From: Burkholderiales bacterium
GTDB lineage: Bacteria > Pseudomonadota > Gammaproteobacteria > Burkholderiales > SG8-41
Reading direction: 5' to 3'
Assembly: GCA_030684405.1 (NCBI GenBank)
Contig: JAUXYA010000032.1
Span: forward strand, 1-64,000
Length of the DNA stretch: 64,000 nucleotides
Under the pieces are notes generated by a model. The model had not been told where the DNA came from. It worked only from the letters and a program-made list of their open reading frames with translations, and made no database searches. Positions 37,326-48,546 of the stretch are shown in pieces (the first letter of the stretch is position 1; the number at the start of each line of letters is the position of its first letter). The position numbers and the translations under genes are program-made.

Positions 37326-37750
37326 CGCGCCTTGCGGCGCGCCGCTGCTCCGGATGGCGCAGTCTTGCGCACTGGCGTCTTGCCCACCGTAGACTTGCGC
37401 ACCGTAGTCTTGCGTGGTGCGGGACGCTGCGGCGTACCCCAGATTTCCTCCAGGTTGTAGTACTGGCGGATCGCCGGCTGCATGACATGAACCACGACCG
37501 CGCCGAGATCGACCAGCACCCATTCGCCGGTCTGCTCCCCTTCCGAACTGTAGACCTTGCCGCCCGCTTTCTTCACTTCCTCGCGGACATTGTTCGCCAG
37601 CGCGCGCACCTGACGATTGGAATCGCCGCTGGCAATGATGACCTTGTCGAACAGCGCGGTCATTTTCTTGACGTTGAATGCAACGATGTCGCGGCCCTTG
37701 ACATCCTCCAGCGCCGCAACGGCGATTTTCGCCAGTTTTTCAGGTCCCAT
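37322..37750 (-). CDS. Ribosomal silencing factor RsfS
   Basis: 142 residues. Core domain (1-110): LAKIAVAALEDVKGRDIVAFNV, ASGDSNRQVRALANNVREEVKKAGG and GEWVLVDLGAVVVHVM (in parts). RsfS binds ribosomal protein uL14 and blocks subunit joining in starved cells. The C-terminal tail (about 111-142) is extra and basic: four RKT-like five-residue repeats (APRKT TVRKS TVGKT PVRKT), from a 15-bp DNA repeat at 37361-37420. Its start overlaps the nadD stop by one base. Confidence 0.93.
   Translation of the reverse strand: MGPEKLAKIAVAALEDVKGRDIVAFNVKKMTALFDKVIIASGDSNRQVRALANNVREEVKKAGGKVYSSEGEQTGEWVLVDLGAVVVHVMQPAIRQYYNLEEIWGTPQRPAPRKTTVRKSTVGKTPVRKTAPSGAAARRKAR
37361..37420. repeat. 15-bp tandem repeat inside the rsfS tail
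   Basis: Four copies: agtcttgcgcactgg, cgtcttgcccaccgt, agacttgcgcaccgt, agtcttgcgtggtgc. On the coding strand they encode the basic (T/P)VRK(T/S)-type pentapeptide repeats at the RsfS C-terminus. Confidence 0.8.
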
Positions 37751-38406
37751 TAATTCTCACTATACAGCATATGTTCTTGAATATATTGATAAATGCTGTC
37801 GGGCAGCAAATACCGCGGATTTTTCCCCTGGCGCAGCGAATCTCGAATCATCGTCGCCGAGATGTTGAGCTCGGCAATCGGCACGACCACGATGCCGCCG
37901 GCCGGAGCGACGTGCACGGAAAACGGCTGATGCAGCAAACGCGCGTTGTACTCCGCAGCCAGCGGCTGCGGCATCCGCGATTGCCAGGTGTCGACCGGAA
38001 AGCCGGGGCGGTAGGCTACGGCGACATGCGCCAGTTCGAACAGCTGATGCCAGCGGCTCCAGGTCGCAAGATCCAGAAATGCATCGGCGCCGAGGATCAT
38101 CACCAGGGACTGCGCAGCGCCCACCTCGGAACGCAGCGCAGTCAGCGTGTCGACAGTATAGCCGGGAGCCGTGGACGACGATTCGCGCGGGTCGACGGTG
38201 AACAGTGCATTGCCGGCAACGGCGAGCCGCACCATCGCCAGCCGGTCGGCTGCGAGCGTGCCCGGGGCTGCACGGTGCGGTGGAGTCCCGCTTGGAATGA
38301 ACCTGACTTCGGCGAGCCGCAACTGGTCGGCGACTTCCTGTGCCAGACGCAGGTGGCCGAAGTGAATCGGATCGAAAGTGCCGCCAAGAATGCCGATGGG
38401 GGACAT
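37750..38406 (-). CDS. Nicotinate-nucleotide adenylyltransferase NadD
   Basis: 218 residues. GILGGTFDPIHFGHLRLAQEV (HxGH motif, in parts), FIPSGTPPHR, LILGADAFLDLATW-like segment (MILGADAFLDLATWSRWHQL) and ISATMIRDSLRQGKNPRYLLPDSIY (ISxTxxR). It adenylates nicotinate mononucleotide for NAD synthesis. It heads the nadD-rsfS-rlmH-maf-rng operon. The C-terminal codons (SIYQYIQEHML) are unusually AT-rich and weakly match the dispersed AT motif. The start lies 7 nt from a heptad arm with no Shine-Dalgarno. Confidence 0.95.
   Translation of the reverse strand: MSPIGILGGTFDPIHFGHLRLAQEVADQLRLAEVRFIPSGTPPHRAAPGTLAADRLAMVRLAVAGNALFTVDPRESSSTAPGYTVDTLTALRSEVGAAQSLVMILGADAFLDLATWSRWHQLFELAHVAVAYRPGFPVDTWQSRMPQPLAAEYNARLLHQPFSVHVAPAGGIVVVPIAELNISATMIRDSLRQGKNPRYLLPDSIYQYIQEHMLYSEN
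37765..37800 (-). repeat. Weak copy of the AT-rich motif at the nadD 3' end
   Basis: On the minus strand ATTTATCAATATATTCAAGA then ACATATG. About 21 of 27 positions agree with copy E at 27508. It encodes conserved NadD residues, so it may be chance codon use. Confidence 0.35.
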
Positions 38407-38413
38407 CGTCAGC

Positions 38414-38513
38414 AGTGCAAATTACAAAGTGCAAAGTGCAAAGTTGGTTTTAGAAAAATCGGCTTAAATTTTTCATCATTTTGCACTCTGCACTCTACAC
38501 TTTGCATTTAGAG
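38414..38513. repeat. Heptad element between nadD and aceF
   Basis: Left arm AGTGCAA, ATTACAA, AGTGCAA, AGTGCAA, AGTTGGT (38414-38448), 24-nt spacer, right arm TCATCAT, TTTGCAC, TCTGCAC, TCTACAC, TTTGCAT (38473-38507). The arms pair almost throughout. The heptad differs in sequence from the GTGAGCG arrays but has the same period and layout. The aceF stop (38508-38510) touches the right arm. Confidence 0.82.
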
Positions 38514-39836
38514 AGCCAATCTCCTGATGTCCGACAACACCGTCGTCAGGTGGGTGCAGAAGCGCGCACCGAGCGCGCCGTCGATGACCCGGTGGTCATA
38601 GGACAAGGACAGCGGCAGCATCAGCCGCGGCTCGAATTCCTTGCCGTTCCACACCGGCTTCATGGCTGCCCTGCTGACTCCGAGGATCGCCACTTCGGGC
38701 GCGTTGATGATCGGCGTGAAGAAAGTGCCGCCGATGCCGCCCAGACTGGAAATCGAAAAACAGCCACCTTGCAGGTCCGCCGGCGCGATCTTGCCCGTGC
38801 GCATGCGGCCACTGACCTCGTCGAGTTCCTTCGCGATCTCGAGCAGGCCCTTCTTGTCGACGTCCCGGATCACCGGCACCACCAGCCCGTTCGGCGTGTC
38901 GACGGCGACGCCGACGTGGAAATAGTTTTTCAGCACCAGCTTTTCGCCGTCGGCGGACAGCGAGGCGTTGAATTCGGGGAACTGCTTCAGCGCGACCACC
39001 GCAGCCTTCATCAGGAAGCCGAGCAACGTGAACTTGATGCCCTGCTTCTTCGCCTCCGCGGCCTGAGACTTGCGGAAGGCCTCAAGCTCAGTGATGTCAG
39101 CCTCGTCCTGCTGGGTGACATGCGGAATGCTGACCCAGTTGCGGTGGAGGAAGCCGCCCGAGAGTTTCTTGATGCGCGACAGCGGCTGCTCGGTGACCGG
39201 ACCGAACTTCGCAAAATCCACCGGCTGCATTGGCGGCAGATTGAAGCCGAGGCCGCCACCCGCGGCCGCCTCGCCGCGCGGACGCGCCAGTTCGCCCTTG
39301 ACGTAGGCCTGCACGTCCGCAGCGAGCACGCGGCCCTTGGGGCCGCTGCCGCTGACGCGGCCGAGGTCTACTCCCAGCTCACGCGCGAAACGGCGGACTG
39401 ACGGACTGGCGTGGGCCTTGCCGAAGGCGGCCTCGTCGACGGCAGCTACTGGTGCCGGTGCCGGTGATGGTGATGGTGCCGGTGCTGGTGCCGACGACGG
39501 TTTCGCCGCAGCAGGCTGGGGCACCGGCTTTGACGGCGACGGTGCGACCGGTGCAGGCGCGGCGGCCGGAGCAGCCGCCTGCGCCGGCGCTGCACCGGCA
39601 GGCTCCAGCATCAGCACCAGCATGCCCTCCGATACCTTGTCGCCGACCTTGAGCTTGATGTCTCTGACAATGCCGGCGGCGGGAGATGGCACCTCCATTG
39701 TCGCCTTGTCGGATTCCAGCGTCACCAGCGGATCTTCGGCCTTCACGCTGTCGCCCGGCTTGACCAGCACCTCGATGACCGGGATTTCTTTGAAATCGCC
39801 GATGTCCGGCACTTTGACTTCGATTACGTTTGCCAT
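38508..39836 (-). CDS. Pyruvate dehydrogenase E2, dihydrolipoamide acetyltransferase
   Basis: 442 residues. One N-terminal lipoyl domain (lipoylated Lys44 in LESDKATMEVPSP), an Ala/Pro-rich linker (about 82-135), a peripheral subunit-binding domain (SPSVRRFARELGVDLGRVSGSGPKGRVL, near 145-175, in parts) and the catalytic acyltransferase domain ending with LSLSYDHRVIDGALGARF (His near 415). It carries the acetyl group to CoA in the pyruvate dehydrogenase complex. It follows aceE by 13 bp. The E3 gene lpd is not in the window. Confidence 0.95.
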   Translation of the reverse strand: MANVIEVKVPDIGDFKEIPVIEVLVKPGDSVKAEDPLVTLESDKATMEVPSPAAGIVRDIKLKVGDKVSEGMLVLMLEPAGAAPAQAAAPAAAPAPVAPSPSKPVPQPAAAKPSSAPAPAPSPSPAPAPVAAVDEAAFGKAHASPSVRRFARELGVDLGRVSGSGPKGRVLAADVQAYVKGELARPRGEAAAGGGLGFNLPPMQPVDFAKFGPVTEQPLSRIKKLSGGFLHRNWVSIPHVTQQDEADITELEAFRKSQAAEAKKQGIKFTLLGFLMKAAVVALKQFPEFNASLSADGEKLVLKNYFHVGVAVDTPNGLVVPVIRDVDKKGLLEIAKELDEVSGRMRTGKIAPADLQGGCFSISSLGGIGGTFFTPIINAPEVAILGVSRAAMKPVWNGKEFEPRLMLPLSLSYDHRVIDGALGARFCTHLTTVLSDIRRLAL

Positions 39837-39849
39837 GGCTGCGCTTTGC

Positions 39850-42522
<2,673 letters not shown>

Positions 42523-42675
42523 GACAATACCTTTTTGGGGCTATTTTTTCGCAACAATTCCGGCACTTATGGTGCCTGAATCGCTGCCTCGATGGGATGA
42601 ATAATTATAACTTCTGTAATGAATCTGCGGCACAACCGCTGATGCAGCGCAGCATAGATCTGAGTTGCGCGCGTG

Positions 42676-43461
42676 CTAACCGCCACTGAATTTTGCGACG
42701 CGCTTCTCCAGGAAAGCGTGCATGCCTTCCCGCTGATCGCTCGTTGCAAAAGCCAGTGCAAACGCTGCGGTCTCGAAGGCGCATCCGCCCGCGAGATTCT
42801 GGTCGAGACCGCGATGCACCGCCTGCTTGGCCAGGCGCACGGCCTGCGGTCCCTTGCACGCGATGGTGCGGGCGACCTCGATTCCCCTCTCGCGCAGCGC
42901 AGAAGCCGCCACCACCTCGTTGACCAGTCCGATCGCCCGCGCCTCGGCTGCGGGCAATTGCCGCGCAGTGGTCACCAGTTCGAGGGCACGGGCACGGCCC
43001 ACGATGCGCGCGAGACGCTGGGTGCCGCCGAAGCCCGGCGGAATGCCGAGGTTGACTTCGGGCTGCCCGAACACCGCGCCCTCGGCGGCAATGATCCAGT
43101 CGCAAGCCAACGCGAGTTCGCAGCCACCCCCCAGCGCATAACCGTTGACCAGGGCGATCACCGGCACCGGCAGCGCCTCCAGTGCGCTCATCACGCGCAT
43201 GCCGCGTTCCGAGAATGCCTGCGCCTGCGCGGCGGAAAATCCGCACATCTCGGCAATGTCGGCGCCGGCGACAAAGGCACGCTCGCCGGAGCCGGTCACC
43301 AGTAATACCCGCGCGGCGGGGTCGGCAGCCACGGCGGCAACGGCACGCTGCAGCTCCTCGAGCGTCGCCGCATTCAGTGCATTGAGCGCCTTGGGCCGGT
43401 TGACCGTCAGCAGGTGAATGCCGCTTTCGGGCTGTTCCAGCAGCAGGTTCTGATAGCTCAT
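42676..43461 (-). CDS. Enoyl-CoA hydratase/isomerase family protein
   Basis: 261 residues. Crotonase fold: LTVNRPKALNALNAATLEEL, VTGSGERAFVAGADIAEM (oxyanion hole), ALVNGYALGGGCELALACDWIIAAE, and GQPEVNLGIPPGFGGTQRLARIVG with catalytic Glu residues in both expected places. It is probably a short-chain enoyl-CoA hydratase (crotonase) of fatty-acid or butanoyl-CoA metabolism. It lies just downstream of phaC on the same strand, so it could supply or use 3-hydroxyacyl-CoA for the PHA pathway; inference only. Confidence 0.9.
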   Translation of the reverse strand: MSYQNLLLEQPESGIHLLTVNRPKALNALNAATLEELQRAVAAVAADPAARVLLVTGSGERAFVAGADIAEMCGFSAAQAQAFSERGMRVMSALEALPVPVIALVNGYALGGGCELALACDWIIAAEGAVFGQPEVNLGIPPGFGGTQRLARIVGRARALELVTTARQLPAAEARAIGLVNEVVAASALRERGIEVARTIACKGPQAVRLAKQAVHRGLDQNLAGGCAFETAAFALAFATSDQREGMHAFLEKRVAKFSGG

Positions 43462-43494
43462 TGTGAGACTCCGCGGATCCGCTGAAAGCGCGGA

Positions 43495-45330
43495 TTATCC
43501 GATGCGCTGCTGGACATAGGAACCCGGCGCATCTTCCAGCGCTTTGTACGGCCCAGTACCGGGCTCGCGCGCCGCGACCATCGATCCGGCGTGCCCTTTG
43601 ACCCAGGCTGCCCAGTCGGTCCACCACGAGCCGGGATGCTGGGTCGCGCCGGCCAGCCATTCTTCCGGCGTGCCGGTCAGCGTGTCATGGGTCCAGTAAC
43701 AGTATTTGCCGGTGGCCGGCGGGTTGATGACGCCGGCGATGTGGCCGGAGCCGCCCAGCACGAAGCGCACCGGCCCCTTGAGCAGGCGCGCGCCGGCATA
43801 AGTCGATTGCCAGGGTGCGATGTGGTCCTCGATGGTCGAGATGAAATAGGCGGGCGCCTGCGCGCGGGTGATGTCGATCGGCACGCCGGCGAGCGTGATG
43901 CCGCCGGGTTCGCGCAGCAGGTTCTTCAGGTACAAGTTGCGCAGGTAGAAGCTGTGCATGGCCGCCGGCATGCGCGTGGAGTCGCTGTTCCAGTGCAGCA
44001 GATCGAAAGGGAAAGGGTCCTTGCCGAGCAGGTAATTGTTGACGACAAAAGACCAGATCAGGTCGTTGGCGCGCAGCATGTTGAAGGTCGTCGCCATCTC
44101 CGAGCCTTCGAGATAGCCGCGTTCTTCCATCTTCCGTTCCAGCGCGCCGACCTGCTCTTCGTCGATGAATACCTCGAGCTCGCCCGGCCGCTCGAAGTCG
44201 ATCATGGTCACGAAAAAGGTCGCACTGCGGATGCGTTTTTCGCCGCGCGCCGCGAGCCAGGCCAGCGTGCTGGCCAGCAGCGTACCGCCGAGGCAGTAGC
44301 CAATGACATTCGCCTCGGCTTGACCGGTGATTTTCCGCGCCACGTCCAGCGCGGCAAGCGAGCCCTCGGTGAGGTAATCCTCGAAACGCTTGTGCGACAG
44401 CTTTTCGTCAGGGTTGACCCAGGACACCACGAACACCGTGTGCCCCTGCTCCACCGCCCAGCGCACGAAGGAATTGTTCTCGCGCATGTCAAGGATGTAG
44501 AACTTGTTGATCCAGGGCGGGATGATCAGCAGCGGCACCGCGTGAACCTTCTTCGTCAGCGGCGCGTACTGGATCAACTGCATGATCTCGTTCTGAAACA
44601 CCACCTTGCCGCGGGTCGTGGCAAGGTTATCGCCGAGGCTGAAGGCCGCGCTGTCGGTCATCCGCACACGCAGCTCGCCGTCGCCCCGCGACAGGTCTTC
44701 GAGCAGGTTGCTCAGGCCGCGCACCAGATTCTGTCCGCCCGAGTTGACGGTCTCGCGCAGTGCCTCGGGATTGGTGGCGAGAAAATTGGAGGGCGACAAC
44801 GCGTCAATGTACTGGCGGGTATAGAAGTCCACCTTCTTCGCGGTACGGTCATCGAGTCCCTCGACCCGCGCCAGTGCGTGGTGGAAATGGTTGGCCGTAA
44901 TCAGGTAGGACTGCTTGACGTAGTCGTAAAGGAAATTGTTTTCCCAGTCCTCATGGCGAAAACGGCGGTCACCCTTGAGCGGCTGGGCCACAGGTTCGGA
45001 CTCTTGGCCGAACATGCGCATCATCGAGCTCTGCCACAGCGCCATGTAGTCCTGCCACATTTTCATCTGCATTTCCGCAACGCGCACCGGGTCGCCCAAC
45101 AATCGCTGCCAGGCTTCGAAGAACGCCTTGGCTATGCCCATTTCGTCGCTGAGGGCGGGCATGCCGTTGACGCCGCGCGCCATGTATCGCGTCAACAGTG
45201 CTGCACTCTTTTCCGAGATATCGGTGTAGAGGCGGGCCATCTCGGCCGGATCCAGAGGCTGGGCGCCTGGCGCTGCCTGGTCCGCGGTTTTCTGTGCGGC
45301 CTTGTGTTCGGTCTTAGATTTCGCAGTCAT
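43495..45330 (-). CDS. Class I poly(3-hydroxyalkanoate) synthase PhaC
   Basis: 611 residues from the ATG at 45330, preceded by AGGA. PhaC N-terminal domain (LLGDPVRVAEMQMKMWQDYMALW, in parts), then the alpha/beta hydrolase domain with the lipase-like box GYCLGGT (catalytic Cys), the Asp of STIEDHIAPW and the His of GSGHIAGVINPP. Length and lack of a phaE gene indicate class I. It polymerises 3-hydroxyacyl-CoA into storage granules. A LiuR-like palindrome lies about 50 bp upstream. An in-frame start at 45369 is possible. phaA and phaB are not in the window. Confidence 0.95.
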   Translation of the reverse strand: MTAKSKTEHKAAQKTADQAAPGAQPLDPAEMARLYTDISEKSAALLTRYMARGVNGMPALSDEMGIAKAFFEAWQRLLGDPVRVAEMQMKMWQDYMALWQSSMMRMFGQESEPVAQPLKGDRRFRHEDWENNFLYDYVKQSYLITANHFHHALARVEGLDDRTAKKVDFYTRQYIDALSPSNFLATNPEALRETVNSGGQNLVRGLSNLLEDLSRGDGELRVRMTDSAAFSLGDNLATTRGKVVFQNEIMQLIQYAPLTKKVHAVPLLIIPPWINKFYILDMRENNSFVRWAVEQGHTVFVVSWVNPDEKLSHKRFEDYLTEGSLAALDVARKITGQAEANVIGYCLGGTLLASTLAWLAARGEKRIRSATFFVTMIDFERPGELEVFIDEEQVGALERKMEERGYLEGSEMATTFNMLRANDLIWSFVVNNYLLGKDPFPFDLLHWNSDSTRMPAAMHSFYLRNLYLKNLLREPGGITLAGVPIDITRAQAPAYFISTIEDHIAPWQSTYAGARLLKGPVRFVLGGSGHIAGVINPPATGKYCYWTHDTLTGTPEEWLAGATQHPGSWWTDWAAWVKGHAGSMVAAREPGTGPYKALEDAPGSYVQQRIG

Positions 45331-45380
45331 CGGATCCTGTCTTCCTGGCCCGGCGACAAGCTTGGGCACGAAGGTTTTTA

Positions 45381-45396
45381 TTGACGTTTACGTAAA
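45381..45396. promoter_or_regulatory. Candidate LiuR operator between phaC and liuR
   Basis: TTGACGTTTACGTAAA, an imperfect palindrome, in the intergenic region of the divergent phaC and MerR-family regulator genes. It matches site 2 (45859-45874) at most positions. LiuR is known to bind such ACGT-containing palindromes. Confidence 0.7.
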
Positions 45397-45459
45397 TGCA
45401 ATGCTAATTTGGCTCAACGATTACCCGGGCCATATTACCTGCCGTTATTGCAAGGCACA

Positions 45460-45858
45460 ATGAGCAAAACCTATTCAATCAGCGATCTCTCCCATGAATT
45501 CGGGGTCACGACGCGCACGCTACGCCACTACGAAGATCAGGGTCTGGTCAGTCCGGCGCGCGACGGCATCAACCGCATCTACAGTCACCGTGACCGCGTC
45601 CGCCTGAAGCTCGCGCTGCGAGCCAAACGCCTGGGGTTTACGCTCAGCGAGATCCGCGAATTGTTTCAGCTCTACGACCTGGCCAACGACGAGCGGCGCC
45701 AGCTCGAGGAGTTCGCCATCAAGCTGGAACGGCGGCGAACCCAGCTTGAACAGCAGCGCGAAGATGTGGAAGTGATGCTCAATGAAATCATTTTTTTTGC
45801 GACGCAATGCCAACGTCTGTTGACGGAATCCGACGCTGGCAAAGCAGCCAAACCATGA
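45460..45858 (+). CDS. MerR-family regulator, LiuR-like
   Basis: 132 residues from the ATG at 45460. N-terminal MerR helix-turn-helix (YSISDLSHEFGVTTRTLRHYEDQGLVSPARDG, in parts), then RLKLALRAKRLGFTLSEIRELFQLYD and a coiled coil (LERRRTQLEQQREDVEVMLNEI). This pattern is that of LiuR, the repressor of branched-chain amino-acid catabolism genes. It lacks the metal-binding Cys of metal-sensing MerR proteins. Palindromic candidate sites flank it on both sides. Leucine-pathway genes follow downstream. Confidence 0.85.
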   Translation: MSKTYSISDLSHEFGVTTRTLRHYEDQGLVSPARDGINRIYSHRDRVRLKLALRAKRLGFTLSEIRELFQLYDLANDERRQLEEFAIKLERRRTQLEQQREDVEVMLNEIIFFATQCQRLLTESDAGKAAKP

Positions 45859-45874
45859 TTGACGTTAACGTCAA
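45859..45874. promoter_or_regulatory. Candidate LiuR operator downstream of liuR
   Basis: TTGACGTTAACGTCAA, a perfect 16-bp palindrome starting one base after the liuR stop and 107 bp before the HCCA isomerase-like gene. It probably controls that gene and perhaps the downstream enoyl-CoA hydratase and HMG-CoA lyase genes. Confidence 0.75.
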
Positions 45875-45980
45875 TGTAAATATTGAATTAAAACAAGAGC
45901 TTGAGTACCCGGTGCAGGCCGATAGCCGACCGTCCCGGGCACCGGGCTCACCGATCGACCTCCAATACTGAGGAGGCACC

Positions 45981-46583
45981 ATGTCCCAGCCCGTCGATTT
46001 CTATTTCGATTTTTCCTCGCCCTATGGCTACTTCGCCGCGGCCAAGGTCGATGCCTTGGCCGCCCGGCATGGATGCAGCACGACCTGGCGGCCGATCCTG
46101 CTGGGGGCGGTATTCAAGGTCACGGGCCAGCGCCCCTTGCCTGCCGTCCCGATGAAGGGCAGCTACGTGATTCATGATCTGCTGCGTTCGGCACGCTGGT
46201 TCGGCCTGCCCTTCAGAATGCCTGGCAAGTTCCCGGTACCGACGATTGCCCCCTGCCGCGCCTATTACTGGCTGCACGACCGCGACCCCGCTGCCGCAAA
46301 GACGCTGGCGTTCGCGCTCTTGCGCGCCTATTTCGTCGAGGACCGCGACATTTCGAGCCCTGAGGTCACGGCCAATGTCGCTGCGAAACTCGGCCACGAC
46401 AAGGACACCGTACTGCAGGCGCTGAATGATCCCGCGGTGAAGGAAAGGCTCAAGGCCGAGGTCGACGCCGCGATCGAGCGCGGCGTATTCGGATCTCCGT
46501 ACATCATCGTCGACAGAGAGCCCTTCTGGGGATCTGACCGGCTGGATCAGGTGGAGCAATGGCTGGCACGGGGAAAGTGGTAA
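45981..46583 (+). CDS. 2-hydroxychromene-2-carboxylate isomerase family protein (DsbA fold)
   Basis: 200 residues. The kappa-class GST/DsbA-like fold is shown by DFYFDFSSPYGYFAAAKVDALAA (catalytic Ser in FSSPY) and the C-terminal GVFGSPYIIVDREPFWGSDRLDQVE (in parts). HCCA isomerases act on naphthalene breakdown intermediates, but many family members have other thiol-dependent roles. It carries a GGAGG ribosome binding site. Its place behind a LiuR-like operator suggests a link to acyl-CoA or aromatic breakdown. Confidence 0.86.
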   Translation: MSQPVDFYFDFSSPYGYFAAAKVDALAARHGCSTTWRPILLGAVFKVTGQRPLPAVPMKGSYVIHDLLRSARWFGLPFRMPGKFPVPTIAPCRAYYWLHDRDPAAAKTLAFALLRAYFVEDRDISSPEVTANVAAKLGHDKDTVLQALNDPAVKERLKAEVDAAIERGVFGSPYIIVDREPFWGSDRLDQVEQWLARGKW

Positions 46584-46766
46584 ATCTCCACCGGCCTCCG
46601 CATCCTGGACGCAGCATGCCGGAGCAGCGGCGAGCGCTTATACTTCCCTGCCGCGCGCAATTGCAGAGCGCCTGCGCAATGCTGACCACCGCGTCGTCGC
46701 CAGACCGAAACGGCTGCAAGACCGGCCCGGCGGACGGCCATCACGGCCACACCTGAAGGATCCATC

Positions 46767-47615
46767 ATGAGCAAAACCACCGGCACCCGCGTGCTGCGAT
46801 CAAGCGACGACTTTGGCAACGTGACGCTGACCCTCAACCGTCCTGAAGTCCACAATGCATTCGACCCCGGGATGGTGCGTGAACTGACCGAGGCACTGCA
46901 ATCCATCCACGACGACGCCAGCGTTCGCGCGGTGGTCATCGCCGGCGCCGGCAAGAGCTTCTGCGCCGGCGCGGACATCGGCCACATGCGTGCCAGCGCA
47001 AAATTCACCCCGGCGCAGAACCGGAAGAATGCCGCCGAATCAGCGCGCATGTTCCACCTGCTCTACACACTGAACAAGCCGACCGTCGCCGCGGTGCATG
47101 GCGCCGTGCGCGGTGGCGGCTGCGGTATCGTCTCCGCCTGCGACATCGCGATCGCAGGACGCACTGCAACCTTCCGCCTCTCCGAGGTGAAGATCGGCAT
47201 CATCCCGTCGATGATCAGCCCCTATGTGATCGCCGCCATCGGGCAGCGTCAGGCGCGTCGCTACATGCTCTCGGGCGAGGAGTTCGACTGCGCTGAAGCC
47301 TGGCGCATCGGCCTGGTGCACGATCTGGTCGAGGAGGAACACCTCACCACGCGCGTCGGCGAAATGCTCGGCCAGCTCTACAGCAGCGGCCCGAAGGCGA
47401 TGCAGGCGGTCAAGCAGATGATCCCGCTGAGCGCGCACAGCCTGATCGGCCCGGACATCGTGAAAAAAACCGCCGAAGGCATTGCCGAAATCCGCGCCAC
47501 ACCCGAGGCGCAGGAAGGCCTGAGCGCCTTTCTCGAGAAGCGCAAACCGCAGTGGACCGAGGTGCCGAAGATGCAGCGCGTCACGAAGTCCGGAAAGAAA
47601 ACAGCGCGCCGCTGA
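46767..47615 (+). CDS. Enoyl-CoA hydratase/isomerase, likely methylglutaconyl-CoA hydratase
   Basis: 282 residues. Crotonase features: LTLNRPEVHNAFDPGMVREL, IAGAGKSFCAGADIGHM, AVHGAVRGGGCGIVSACDIAIA, LSEVKIGIIPSMISPYVI. The RGGG and IPSMISPY segments are typical of methylglutaconyl-CoA hydratases (liuC). It would hydrate 3-methylglutaconyl-CoA to HMG-CoA for the lyase gene 25 bp downstream. A preceding 183-bp gap holds no gene. Confidence 0.88.
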   Translation: MSKTTGTRVLRSSDDFGNVTLTLNRPEVHNAFDPGMVRELTEALQSIHDDASVRAVVIAGAGKSFCAGADIGHMRASAKFTPAQNRKNAAESARMFHLLYTLNKPTVAAVHGAVRGGGCGIVSACDIAIAGRTATFRLSEVKIGIIPSMISPYVIAAIGQRQARRYMLSGEEFDCAEAWRIGLVHDLVEEEHLTTRVGEMLGQLYSSGPKAMQAVKQMIPLSAHSLIGPDIVKKTAEGIAEIRATPEAQEGLSAFLEKRKPQWTEVPKMQRVTKSGKKTARR

Positions 47616-47640
47616 GGCCCGCGCGCAGGAGAGAACCACC

Positions 47641-48546
47641 ATGGCATTGCCGAAAAAAGCCCGCCTCTTCGAAGTCGGCCCGCGCGACGGGCTGCAGAAC
47701 GAAGCCACCCCGGTGCCGACCGCCGCCAAGATCGAACTGATCCACCGTTTGCAGGATGCCGGCCTGAGGCTGATCGAGGCCACCGCCTTCGTCTCGCCGA
47801 AATGGGTGCCGCAGATGGCGGATAACGCCGAGGTGATGGCCGGCATCCGCCGCAAGCCCGGTGTGATCTACCCGGTGCTGGTGCCGAACATGAAGGGCCT
47901 CGACGCCGCGATTGCCGCCGGCGCAGAAGAAGTCGTGGTGTTCGGCGCCGCCACCGAGAGTTTCTCCAAGCGCAACACCAACTGCACAATCGACGAAGGA
48001 CTTGCGCGCTTCGCGGAAGTCGCGCAAGCGGCGATCGCCAAGGGCATCCGGGTGCGCGGCGATATCTCGGTGTGCCTCGGCTGTCCCTACGAAGGCGAAG
48101 TCGATCCCGCTGCGGTGGTGCACGTGGCCAAAGTGCTGGATGCGATGGGCTGTTACGAAATTACCGTCTGCGACACCATCGGCACGGGCACCGCCGGCAA
48201 GACCCGCACCGTCATCGAGGCGGTAGCAAAACACATCCCGGTCGAACGCATCGCCGGCCATTTCCACGATACCTACGGCCAGGCGCTGACCAACATCTAC
48301 GCCGCGCTGGAATGCGGCGTCGCCACCTTCGACAGCTCCGTGGCTGGGCTGGGCGGCTGCCCCTATGCCAAGGGTGCCACCGGCAACGTCGCGACCGAGG
48401 ACGTGCTTTACCTGCTCGACGGCCTTGGCATCGAAACCGGCGTCGACATGACGAAGCTGATCGCCGCCGGCGACTACATCTGCGGCGTGCTCGGCCGTCC
48501 GACGCTGTCGCGTGTCGCACGCGCGATCCGTGCCAGGGCGGCATGA
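47641..48546 (+). CDS. Hydroxymethylglutaryl-CoA lyase
   Basis: 301 residues. EVGPRDGLQNEATPVPTAAKIELI at the N-terminus (in parts), SVCLGCPYEGEVDP, DTIGTGTAGKTRT, AGHFHDTYGQALTNIY (metal His) and the signature SVAGLGGCPYAKGATGN with the catalytic Cys. It cleaves HMG-CoA to acetyl-CoA and acetoacetate, the last step of leucine breakdown (liuE). RBS AGGAGAG precedes the ATG. The isovaleryl-CoA dehydrogenase and carboxylase genes are not in the window. Confidence 0.95.
   Translation: MALPKKARLFEVGPRDGLQNEATPVPTAAKIELIHRLQDAGLRLIEATAFVSPKWVPQMADNAEVMAGIRRKPGVIYPVLVPNMKGLDAAIAAGAEEVVVFGAATESFSKRNTNCTIDEGLARFAEVAQAAIAKGIRVRGDISVCLGCPYEGEVDPAAVVHVAKVLDAMGCYEITVCDTIGTGTAGKTRTVIEAVAKHIPVERIAGHFHDTYGQALTNIYAALECGVATFDSSVAGLGGCPYAKGATGNVATEDVLYLLDGLGIETGVDMTKLIAAGDYICGVLGRPTLSRVARAIRARAA

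Noticed and set aside
43591-45384. 597-codon frame antisense to phaC
   Set aside because: phaC is certain on the other strand; the frame is a codon-bias shadow.
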